64,000 nt of DNA from assembly GCA_030765045.1 (NCBI GenBank), contig CM060965.1, positions 24,912,935 through 24,976,934 of the forward strand. Reading direction: 5' to 3'. A program made the position numbers and the translations under genes. Source of the DNA: Tenodera sinensis (Eukaryota > Arthropoda > Insecta > Mantodea > Mantidae). A model generated the notes under the pieces. That model had not been told where the DNA came from. It was given only the letters and a program-made list of their open reading frames with translations, and did not search any database. The first letter of the stretch is position 1, and every line of letters begins with the position of its first letter. This document shows positions 1 to 11,800 of this stretch, one piece after another.

Positions 1-530
1 CACATTATGACATGCAGGAAGAGAATGTTGATGGCCTCAGGACAATGGGAAGATAAGTTTATCAACTGATATTCATGATAATTGTTGATCAATAATTATG
101 TTGTCATCCTTTTATTGTTAAAACTGTTTCATAAAAGAAAAAGTAAATAAAATGTCAATGCTGACATCCATTTTTGTTGGTGGCTTTGTACATAACTTCC
201 CTTGTCAACTGAAAACAACTATTACTAGCCTTTCTGTTGCACACACAATCTCCTAACTCTATTCTTACTTAAGTATGAACAGAGATATCAGAAAACAAAA
301 ACAAACGTTTAGAGCTCACAGCAGAGGGTAAGGAAAAAAACAAGAATGTAAGACATGAATGGTATTTCCTCAATAAACTCTACAAAACCACAGTATATCT
401 GACAACTTCCTGAAATTGAAACCCAAAAAACTACACATCAATTTTGTGATGATCTGATATTTAGAATGCATAAAATGTTCAGTGAAATAAATGTACAAAA
501 AACTGCATGTAAAATAAATGAGAATTCTAT

Positions 531-680
531 TTAGGGCTGGCTGTAGCTCAGTCAGTAGAGTGCCTGCTCGTTGTGTAGGAGGAGGTTCCGGGTTTGATCC
601 TGGCTGGGAGGTGGACATTTTGCTTTACACAAGATTATCCTCTTTCCTCCCTAGAGCCTTAAAGTATGACTGAGGATGTT
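531..680 (+). mobile_element. tRNA-derived SINE (family C), single copy
   Basis: A tRNA-like head carries a box A (TGTAGCTCAGTCAGTAGAG) and a box B (GGGTTTGATCC) with correct spacing, followed by a non-tRNA body. The same head and body (GGGAGGT, GGATTAT, CCTC) recur as the first half of the composite at 4731-5181, which shows a family and not a tRNA gene. It sits about 2 kb downstream of the last visible BRD8 exon. Confidence 0.65.
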
Positions 681-879
681 AATGTGTGTCATCTAATGTA
701 CCAAATCTAAATAAAAACTACTGTATATATGTGCATGCTTAACACCATTGCCAATAGGCAGTATGTTCCAAAGGCAAAAAGATCGCCGATAGGTAGTCGT
801 AGTAGCTAAGGGTACCATATATATGGAACAAAAAGAATTTTTTTTTAAAATCTGTTCAATAAGAATCCTTGATGATCTA

Positions 880-1600
880 GTAGTACTGCCGGGAGAACAA
901 AAAAGTTCTGAACTGCCTGCACGGTGTTTTGCTTGTTCACATCCTTGGCATTCATTGCTATCTGCCACTATCATAGAAAGGTGCAGATGAAACAATAGGT
1001 ACAACATTTTTAAAACTACTTTTAGAGGAGAGGTAGAACTGGAACTTAAAAATTCAATGCCACAGCTGGGATTTGAACCACAGGCCCTCCACTTACTTGG
1101 CAGGTGCTCTAACCATTAAGCTACCGTGATAACCTGCCAGAATGACATTGAATTCTCAAAGCAGTTCGTATTTCTCCTGGTAAACCATAAAGGCAGTCTC
1201 ACATCTGTGGTTCAAATATCAGCTGTGGCATTGAATTAAGTTCCAGTTCTACCTCTCAAATATTGCCCACACACGGCTTGTGGTTTAAAAACACCAACAG
1301 TAAGTTTGTTGGCATAAATAAATAATAACTACTTTTAGTGGCTTTACTTACCAATTTCACAAAAGGAGATGCTGAAACTGGCCACCACTGTTCATACATT
1401 TTTGGAGCCTCTTTAGAAAACTTCATCACTTACCATAGTTCACATTGAGAATGCTGACAATTTCCTGACGGGTATTTTGTTTTAATTCTCTCAGGATGTG
1501 CCGGTTTGTCTTGTAAATTTTATGTTTGAAGTTACCCCAGAGATAGAAATTGCTTAATGGAGCTCTGAGAAACCTTTCTCCGCTAACAGCACATCATACA
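880..1600 (-). pseudogene. Dead Tc1/mariner-type transposase, C-terminal part, copy 1 (split by a SINE)
   Basis: Read on the minus strand, 1600-1340 gives a frame with FYLWGNFKHKIYKTN, ILRELKQNTRQEIVSIL and, after stops, a QFQHLL end. This FYLWG...K(V/I)Y...L..L...R.EI...HFQHLL pattern is the C-terminus of DDE_3-type transposases. The 3' non-coding part (880-1013) closely matches copy 2. A SINE-A (1026-1326) splits it. The N-terminal part and catalytic residues are absent. It forms an inverted pair with 1690-2200. Confidence 0.65.
1026..1326 (-). mobile_element. SINE-A copy with 12-bp TSD
   Basis: The copy is bounded by AACTACTTTTAG at 1014-1025 and 1327-1338. Minus-strand sense shows the family body, a tRNA-like unit with a GGTTCAAATCC box B, and the AGTTCCAGTTCTACCTCTC tail. 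This copy also carries a second, inverted copy of the tRNA 3' half plus tail (about 1200-1256), so it is partly palindromic. It interrupts the dead transposon at 880-1600. Confidence 0.85.
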
Positions 1601-1689
1601 CTAATTACTTCTCGTGAAGGGGTACAGTTGTATTCATACATACATGAATACAATTTCCCCCTTTCTTTTTAAAGAATTAACAGACAGGG

Positions 1690-2200
1690 AGTGTGATTTT
1701 ACCTTTTTTCAATAAGATCTCAACAGCTCATACAGCCAATCTTCTGATAACAATTGAAAGTATGTTTGAGGAAAAAATTATTAGTAGAGCTCTGCAGTCC
1801 CCTAACCTAATCTACTGTGATTTCTATCTCTGCAATAACTTAAAACAAAGTGTACATGACAAACCCACACACCCTAGAAGAATTAAAACAATGCATCTGC
1901 CAAAAAATTGCAAGCATTTCTCAATGTAAATTACAGCGAGTGAAGCATAGTTTCCTAAAGAGGTGCCAAAAATGTATGGACGACAGTGGCCAGTTTCAGC
2001 ATCTCCTTTCATAAAGTTGATAAGTAAAGCCTTTACTTTAGTTTTAAAAATGTTGTATGGTTTCAACCGTGCCTTTCTATGATAGCAGCAGATGGTAACG
2101 AGTGCTGAGGATGCGGACAGGCAAAACACTGCAGCTGGTTCTTAAGCTTTTTGTTCTCCTGTTACTTCTGTCACACATGCTGAAATTCTTCCTGGTACCA
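1690..2200 (+). pseudogene. Dead Tc1/mariner-type transposase, C-terminal part, copy 2
   Basis: On the plus strand, 1693-1926 reads RALQSPNLIYCDFYLCNNLK and on to RIKTMHLPKNCKHF. A shifted frame near 1960-2020 gives KRCQKCMDDSGQFQHLL. SPxLxxxDFYLW and QFQHLL are the DDE_3 transposase C-terminal motifs. The DNA matches 880-1600 in inverted orientation. Frameshifts and stops show it is dead. Confidence 0.65.
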
Positions 2201-2640
2201 TATAAACACATATTAAAGTAAAGAACACCATTTCCTAGGCTGTACACATATTTTACACTTCATAACATGAATTATAAAATGTTGCTGGTTACTAATAGTG
2301 CAATTACACTTTAAATCTGTATTCCATGTATTTTGTTGTAGCCCAGTGAAGGGGGATCACGATCATGATAAAGAATAGGCTCACAGATAAGTTTTGGCCT
2401 ATTATAGCACTGTACACCAATTAATGTGATACATCCAGTTTGAATCTTAAGTTACAATATAATGCAATGGAACTTCATGTTTTTTCATGTCCATGGTGGA
2501 AATCCATAACACTTTGAATCTGACCATAAATCTGTAAAAATGTCTCCTTTGCCATTAAATTGTAAAAAAGCCTCTGCTACCATACATTTTACTGACAAAC
2601 TTAAAAGTTGGCAACTTTGTTGTAGCTAGCAAATGTGCAG
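2200..2640. other. AT-rich sequence, nothing recognised
   Basis: No open frame with coding character and no repeat family of this window was seen. It lies downstream of the last visible BRD8 exon. Confidence 0.5.
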
Positions 2641-2643
2641 TAC

Positions 2644-2821
2644 CTGAATGTGTTGCATGCCTTCTCGCTGCATCTCACGTGCCATGGCATGCACATGGTA
2701 GCTGCTCTTGTTGTACATGATGGAATTAAGGAACATAAGCATCACATCCCTCTGGAACTCTGCTGTTGTTCGTGTTACGCCTGTCTCAATGTTCTTTTTT
2801 ATCGTAAGAAGGTCTATTGGC
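2644..2821 (-). CDS. BRD8: BRD8 exon, C-terminal half of bromodomain
   Basis: The 178-nt exon follows a TGTTTGCAG acceptor and ends ATTCAG|GTACTG. It reads PIDLLTIKKNIETGVTRTTA, EFQRDVMLMFLNSIMYN and then HAMAREMQREGMQHIQ. The acetyl-lysine-binding Asn is the N of MYN. Helices A-C match BRD8 closely. The exon ends in phase 0. No convincing continuation was found between 1 and 2600, so the C-terminal tail probably lies to the left of the window. Confidence 0.95.
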
Positions 2822-5800
2822 CTGCAAACAAGGTATGATACATTGGGCCTGGAGATAAGGAAAGTGTGCTTATTGATTGCTATTTTTGTATAGTTAGTCT
2901 GCACATCATGATACTTATCAGTCATTTATAAGTCTTAAAAGATGCAGCACTGCAATGCAAGTCAATTACATTAATATTGTTCTGCTTGGTGGCAGCCATA
3001 AAAATCCAACCTTTTCTCTAAATGAAAACAGTCCTTAGTAATAGTATTGTCACATTCTGAAATATAAGATTATTTTGTGCTGTTGTAATGCATGTGAGAG
3101 TAATATGATGAAAACAACACATCTGCAGCATGATCCATAATAATACAATGTTAAACAAATCCTTCAAGATATTAAAAAAGATTTATAAAACAGGATATTT
3201 GCTGTAAAGATGGAGAGAACTAGTGAACATACATTCTTCATGCCTTTTAATGGCAAAGTAAGCACGGTACCCATGGCTGACTGGTTACATAGTACACAGT
3301 AATTGTGAGTGAATGGTTCAAATACTGGAAATATGTACTTTTTTATCTTTTAAATTACAGTAAAACTTTGTTTATAGGTTTTCCAGGGGACCAAAGAAAA
3401 AAACATATAAGTGTGAAAAATATGTCAATGAAAATTGGAAAATTTATACAGCATATGGGTTATAGCTAAGAAATGAACAACAGCAAATAATAAGATAGTT
3501 TAACTATAACTCGCAATATGTAACAACACAAACACAAGAGAAATGATTGGTAATAGATAGAAAAAATAAGCTCAGTTAGCATCCGTAATGATGGCAACCA
3601 TTGTAAACAAGAGCAGCATGAGGATGTGATAAATGTATCATGAAATCACGGTCTAAGTTTAATTTCAACAATTTACACCAAATACAAAAATAAGTGAAGC
3701 ATATAGTTTCTAAATATTTGTTATATAATATAAAAAATTTGCAAAATTTTTCTAAAAAGGATAACATATCAAATTATAAAATATCTGGCATTTGTCATTG
3801 CACAAATTACATTGGTAAAACTAAATCTTTTGGAAACCAGAATAAAAGAACATTTTAGAGATATTAAATATAAAGATATTGATGCATCAGCTGTGGCAGA
3901 TCATTTTTGTCATTTAATCATGAAATAAATACAGAAGTTAAATTATGAAAACAATGAAATGAATTTTTAGATTTAATGGCTTGAGAAAAAATATTTATTT
4001 TGAAGAATAGGGACTGTATAATGAGTTTTGAAATACTGCTGACTGATTCTGTGAACAAATTTGTTTTGCTTTCAGCTGCTGGTAACATGATAGGAAAAAA
4101 TATGTCGCCTAGCATCTGTAAACATAGTTGGCATTGATAATGGGAACATTCATGAAACACCAGTCTGTCTTTTATACAACTTACACTAAAGATAAGTGAA
4201 GCTTAGTCTCTAAATATTTACTGTATTTGTTGATTTATATTGCTTACCTGATCAAGAGCTTCAATTTTTTCAATGAATTTGCACATAGCTTAGATAAATA
4301 AAAGCATTGTAAAAAGGTATGTAAAGTAAGGCGTATAAATATAATTTCCATCTCAATTAATATCATATACTCATTTCCTTATAAACTATGAAATATTCAG
4401 TTAATCTTTTTGTATTTTATCACTGCTGCAACTATATATCTAAGTATTACCTGTGGACTATACTGCTATATCCTGGAGCCTGGTCATCAGTGATAGGACG
4501 CAGAAAGAGAGAAGCATACTTATGAGTAGCCAGACGTCCATACAACAGCATTATTGCCTTCTTCCACGTGCGATATTCTCTGTCTTCATCTCTGCAAGAT
4601 CAAAGGAACATGGATAATACTCTAACTGCAAGCAACATTACATTCACAACCATAAATAAGTATGGACATTTGATTATCAGATAGATTTCGGAAACATCAC
4701 TATCAATTATGATTCGTTGGTTTCTAATGGGGACACCATGGTAGAGCACCTGCCTACCATGCAAGGGGTCCCGGTTTCGATTCCTGGCAGGGAGGTAGGA
4801 ATTTTTCTCCAGCCAGGATTATTCCTCGTTCTTCCCTGAGTCTGGAAGTATAATGGTGGCACTGTGGCTGAGTGGTTACACCGCTCGCCTACCACCTAGG
4901 CGAGACCCACATGTGGTATTCGTAGTAGACGAAGCGGTGTCTGGGTGGGCTTTCTCCGGGTTCTCTGGTTTCCCCCTGCCATTCATTCCACCAATTGCTC
5001 CATTATCACCCTTCCAATCATCCATTTTGCCTGCATTTCATATCATCCTCTTCCTCACTATGATACCTGGTGCTTGGCTGACCATCTGCTACCAGTCTGG
5101 TCCCTCTGCTCCCCGACAGGCGTCTGACTCTAGGCTGGCTTGTAAGTCCTACATAAGGGGAGGGTAATCAGGGAAAGAGAGGGTTTCTAATGGATGACTC
5201 AGAAGACTTGCTTCATTTGTCTTCGGGCATCCCAGTAGAGTTCAACAATATCTTTAAAGATTTGAGTCAGTTTTGTACATTTTGGTACATGGTCTCTATT
5301 CATTGATGAATTTGGTTGATTAAATTAAATTATTTTGGTGTTTAATGACACTGTCAATTGCCAGGATCACATCAGTGTTGCCGGTGTGCTGGAATTTTGT
5401 CCCGCAGGTGTTCTTTAATATGCCAGTATATCTACTGACAAGGAGCTGTAGTTTTTAAGCACACTTAAAAACCATCAGTCTGGGTCGGATTTGAACCTGC
5501 AACCTTGGGATCAAAGGGCCAGTGTCTAACCAACTGAGCCACTGTGGCCAGTATTAAGCCTGAAGGTGGTTTAAGAGGTAGAACTGGAACTTAAAAATTC
5601 AATGCCACAACTGGGATTTGAACCACACACACACACACACGGCTTGTGTGTTTAAAAACACCAACAGTAAGTTTGTTGGCATAAATAAATAATAATTACC
5701 ATCTGAAGGTGGTTGTTGATTCTTTTCTTGGTTTTGATTTGTTCTTTTCCCAGGTGTCTTGTATACTTTTACAAATTTTGTTGTTTGTTATATTTAGACT

Positions 5801-8800
5801 ATTTTTGAGAAAATTTTCACATGTCCATCTTTTAATTAGATTCCTTGCTATGGGTACTGTTATTGGGGATTTAGAAGACTGTACATAGTTCTTTTTTTGT
5901 CAACAGATGTGCTTTCTCATCACCAAATATTCCTACATGTAAAGGTACCCACTGAAAGTGGATTATTTTCAGCAATTTGGTTAGTGTGTGTCATATTGTC
6001 GTGTTTTTCAAATATTTTGAGAGATAGAAGATTTGTTAGAAGTTGTTGCTTCAATTGCTGCTGTGGAGAAGGACTCCGCTGATTTCATCCTAAATAGAGG
6101 AGGAATACTCTTCAGCGATTTGGTACAGGTCAACTTTATTGATCAGGACCACGGCTAAGGAGGAAGGTAAGGTTGCGGGAGCTCAGTGGCCTGTGTACGC
6201 AGGACACTCATTGCTGGAATCCAGTTCTTAACTCCAGTAGAAGTACCATGCCACATACAGGTTCGGCCTCACTGGAAGAAAGGAAGGATGCTGCAAGGTT
6301 AGACCAAAATGATTTTTTCAGACAGGCCAACTGCAGCACAGTATTAATGCCATAAGGATTCTATGTAGTAACATCACGAGGCAGGTTATGTAAGTCACTA
6401 TATACAGGAACAATGGCTTAGGTAGGTCTGTATCATGGGGCTAACTATTAAGGGTTATTCTATGTACAGCATTTCAGCTGATGAGAGATCTGGTGGCAGT
6501 CCTTGTAAGATATGACAACAGACAGGTTCCTCCTATTTCCCATATGATTCAGTGGAAGTTCTTTCTCTTCCACAGTTTAAAGAGCTTCAAGTAATGCAAG
6601 AGTAGAAGACTCCACTTATTGATTGGCTATGACTAATACACATCATTGCATATGGGATAGCATAGATGCTTGAATATTTGAGCACAACAGATCTTGAACC
6701 AGGGTATGTTCTGATCTTTGTCAATTTTCAAAGGGAGGAAATTCTAGTCATTATGCTAGGGTCCTTTGGAATCCTAGAAAAAGTGAAGAACTGGATAGTC
6801 AGTAAGGAAATTTCCTTATCTGACTACATATATATTTATCTTGTGGGTGAAGGAAGAGATCGTCTGTACAGGAATCCTAGGAGAGCCAACTGGGACTTCT
6901 ATAGAGGGAACCTGAAGGACTGTCTCAAGAATGGACCCCAATGGAATAAGAAATATGGAGGACATTGAGTTATCTGTGGAGTTTCTCACAAACACCTTGG
7001 TCTATGCATATGAAAGGAACTGTTCTCTCATACAAGAGGTGAGGTAAAAAGACAAGTTCAGATGGAATACATATTTTAATTGAATTGAGAAAAGGACATG
7101 CAAGTTTTATAATAGGTATTGCTCCCCACCAATGATGCCTGCAGTGGGCAGAGGTGGGGGATGCAGCGACTGGGCGGCAAGCCTTGGCCCTTCCTGGGCT
7201 GTTGCACTAGGGTTTATTTATTTTTTATAGGCTAAAAGGTATCAGGCAACTTGGGATGAGTTGAATCCCAAAGACAATATAACATAGCGATCAGAAAGGT
7301 CTCTGAGAAATCATGGAGGCTTTTCCATGAAAGTGTGCATGAGCAAATCAACATTACAGAAACTATCGGTCTCTGGGGGTTGGGGTAGGCTGGCCTCATT
7401 AGAGGACCCCACCAGTTCACGGACACAATCAGAGGGGCTGTTGCTTGAAACTCACTTCCCGCACAGGCAAACTATGGATCAAGAACCTGTCTTGGCAGTG
7501 GTACGTGGCCCTCAAAAGAGGGCTGGCATGTTGTCTCTGAGATAGATTGTAGGTGATAAAGTTAAATGGGCAATTTTTTTCCTTTGAACCTTTTAAAAGC
7601 ACAGCTACAGATGTTAATTTACTGCAAACATCACAAGAAGTAATAATTCCAATAATTTTTTGCTCTTGTACATTCAAGTATTAGGTTTGATAAAGCAATC
7701 TTCTAAATTATTAGTTATGAAATATTCCTTCCCACATTTTTCTTCCTTATTTAAACTATAACCAATAAGCAATATACACTCTGTGTTATTTCTCGCACTG
7801 CTGCTTTTGTAATTACGTGTTTTATATTCAGACTATATTTTAATCTTCCGAGCCATCAGTGAAAAATATTGGAGAGCAAGAGGATTAATGACTTCATTGT
7901 CAGAAATCCAGCATTAGCTAACAACATATTTTAATCTTATCTTTAATTATCACAATATACAATATTGTCAATCGTTGCACTCTAGATTAAAGTCCCTTTT
8001 ACACTGTTGGTTGTTAATAATAAGTCATCTCCTTCAACCATAAGTGATAAAATCAAACTAAAATTACAATACTTGTTTTACTTACCAGTAGAGAAAGTAA
8101 AAAGGTGGATCTCATTAAAGCACATAATTTATAATCAGCTGTATTTTGCGGAGTTAACAACTTCTGAGATATTCTTTGTTAATGGTTTGAATTTTTGAAT
8201 ATTTATACTTTTCTCAAATGGGAAGTTGTTATTCAATTCTTTTTCCTCCTGGTCATGGAAAGCAAATAGAATATCAAAGCCATCACACAGCAACCACCTC
8301 TTAAAATATCTGACTCATTTGTATTCCCCTATTCCCTTTGTACCTATAAGCAAGTGTGTAATAAAACTACTTCTATACATATTCATGTCAAATAACATTA
8401 AGTAGATAAAAGAAAAAAGCTTTTGTAATAATAATTTGTTAAAGAATGGGTATAGAAAATTATATGAGAATGTGACTTTTTTTTTTTTTTAAATATATTC
8501 TAATGAAAAAATCTGATGTATTACACTTGCATGACTTTCTCTACTCTTGTACTAACCATTCTTGCAAACTCTTATTCCTATATCTTCTTCATGTTAAAAT
8601 TAACATTTGTAGAACTTATCTTATTGCTATTTCCTTGTAGATACAAAGGGAATGTTAGAATATAGTAGGCTTTGTACCATAGTCAAATCTTTTAAAGCTT
8701 TGAGATTCCGTTCTCTTTGCACACGTAACATATAAAAAAAAATGAACAACGATGTTCCATTTCACGAAAGCTTTAAGTTTTCCGAAATTCACACACATAA

Positions 8801-11800
8801 CAAGCAATATTTCCAAAATGGTTCAACCTACAAGAAAATTTATTGAGACGTAAATTGTGTATTTTAGCAAGATCTGAGCAATTCCGCGTGTGAATAACGG
8901 ACATTTTTGTTAACTGTAGGTCAGTTAGTCACGAAAAGTTTAGCGCTCATTATTAAATAATTGTTTCACTTTTTAAGGTTTTTATATTCCCTATCACAAC
9001 CGCCAATGTATTCTCTGTCATCATATGTCGTTAAAATAACATTTTTACACCTATATTGACCATTAGACAGACATTTTAAGAAGAAAATGTAGTGTAAATG
9101 TCAGTTACACGCGGAATTGCTCATCTACATTTTTGGTATAGTATGATTTGGTGTATCTCTAACGGTTTACTAGTTATGCAAAAGTCCTCCAGAGTAAATA
9201 CGACTACAGGGACTATAGCTAGAAAATTCAAGATATACATTTCATTTGTCATAAAAATATCTCAAACATGTGGCATTTTAATCAAAATCGTTAGAGCCAT
9301 TTTCAAGAAAAACAAAATTTTTGAAAAATCTTCCATGTAAAGGGTAGTTTAGGATGGGCCTATTTTCTTCAAAATCTTTGTGTCGCATCCTTGAAAGACA
9401 TTAAACTTAAATACCAACTTTGGTTTTTAACCGACTTTTCGTTTTTGAGTTATGCTGTCCACAGACTGACTAACACACAGACACATACACAGACCTTTTT
9501 CTAAAAATACTTTTTTTGGATTCAGGGGGCCTCAGAACATATTTCCGGTGAAATCTCGACATCGAATTTTTGGGTGGCATACAATACTTCCCCTACTTAC
9601 CAGTAGAGAAAGTAAAAATGAGTGTACACACACATTGTAATACTTACGTCAAAGGAGCAGCTGGACTGTTAGGAACAGAATCAATAGGTGTAGCTGTGGT
9701 ACCCCTTTTGCGACTGGCACCAGTACGAGGAGGTTCCACAGCATCATTAGTCTTATCATCTTCAGTAGAAGGAGTTTCTGCTCTGAGAGAAGTTGATGCT
9801 GGCTTCTGCTTCTCCAGAGAAGCTTTAGCTTCCTCAGATTCACTCTTCTCTGCTTCCTTCTTTTCTTCATCTTTTTCTTCATCCTCTTCTTCCTCCTCTT
9901 CTTCTGCTTTCCAGTTCTTATTGCTGGCACTGATAGTAAATCAGGAAAACAAAAATGTTAAGGCTTTAAATCACAAAAATCACTAGTCACTTAGAAAGCA
10001 GTCAACACACAGGTGAACAAAAAATTTTAAATAGTGCATTTATTGGCATAAACGAGTTTTATACAAATAGAGTTTATATTTGTACTTTCAGATAAACCAT
10101 GTGTCAAAAAATGAACGTTTTCAAATGGCATTTACTTACTACTATTGTAAGTACAGAGGGATAAAGCTACCATCTATTTTACATACGATTCTGACAGTCA
10201 TCCTATGTAATAGTTTACAGAATTAGGTAGAGCAGGAAAAGAGACTTCCAAGAAGGATGCAGAACAGATGGGACAACAACACATTATCTTCATAATTATG
10301 GTAATTGTGGACAAATACCTGAATAATAAAAGGGGAAGAATGTATATGGCATTTATGTCTAGAAAAGGTATTTATTACCATAAATAGAGATGCACTACAG
10401 AAAAATTGAAAAGTAAAGAGGTAAGTTAATGCATTTATAGAAATACTGCATAAAACACATCAGGAGAATGGATTCTATGTACCACTGCCAGACAATAAAA
10501 TAAATGAATGTGTACAGAATAATGCAGGGATGTAAACTTAGTCCAGTTAACGTTTATACTGATGACATCCTAGAGGAGATCTAAATATATAAGATCCATT
10601 CACGTTATCAATAATATAACAATTTCAGGGCTGCTTTTTGCAGCTGACTTATCACTGGGTCTATTTCTTGTGGAGGGGAGCTATTGACTTCATTGTCAAA
10701 GCCCGGCATTTGATAACATATCTTGTGTAGGGATGAGAAGGGCAGTTAAGGCATTAAATAATTTTTGTACGAGAGCCTTTTTTTTTTCAACCTCCGATCG
10801 CTTAGTATAGAAGCTATGTGAGCAGCAGAAAGTGGACATGCACTGTAGGCTACTGCGCAACTCTCACACTACACACTCCACTACTGCCGACCTCAAGGCA
10901 TCAGTCTGCGTTGCAATACAGTCATGTAAACCTGGATGCTGTCATTGTTGCTTCCGCCAAGTGTGCATTACAAAGTGTAATTTGGTTTCTGCTCGCAGAA
11001 GGGAATAGTGCAGCAGAAATTTATCAGAGAATGAGCCGAGTGTATGGTGATAACTTCATGACTGATGGTGTTTTGCGTGAATCGTGCCGAAAGTTTAAAG
11101 ATGGCCAAAATGACATGCATGATGAAGAGGGCCAAGGATGCAAGTCTGTCGTTATAGCCAACCTTGTTGAACGAGTTGACAGAATGGTTAGAGAAAATCG
11201 TAGGTTCACCATAACTGCTTTGTCTATGGAAATTCCGGAAGTTTCAAGATCTGTCATACACTCTATTGTTACTGAGAATTTAGGCTACAAAAAACATTGT
11301 GTTCGTTGGGTTCCAAAAATAATGATGGACACCCACAAATCACAGAATGGTGTCAGCTTTGATTTTCTTTGACCGCTATCATGAGGGACAGAAATTTTTT
11401 AAATCAATTGTTACTGGAGATGAAACTTAGATCCAATACAACACACCGGAAACAAAACAATCACAATGGATGCATCCAAATTCACCAAACAAACCAAAAA
11501 AATTCAAACATTCAACAGGAAGGTTATGGCTACCGTGTTTTGGGACCAAAAAGGTGTGTTGCTTGTAGAGTTTATGCAGTTCGGAACCACTATCAATGCA
11601 GCTGTTTATTGTGAAACTTTACGACGTTTGCAGAGAGCCATTCAAAACAAACGAAGAGGAATGCTGACTTCAGGAATTGTGTTGATCCATAACAATGCTC
11701 TCCACACACTGCTGGCACAACCCAATGGCTCCTTGAACAATGTCAATGGGACATTTTCGATCATCTGCCGTACAGTCCTGACCTGGCACCCAGAGACTTT

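Noticed and set aside
531..605. Functional tRNA gene
   Set aside because: The acceptor stem does not close, the sequence continues into a body shared with 4731-4850, and no 3' terminator T run follows directly; it is a SINE head.
5040..5181. A separate gene or exon in the tail of the composite SINE
   Set aside because: The 104-codon frame spans SINE sequence and lies inside a single TSD; no protein similarity was recognised.
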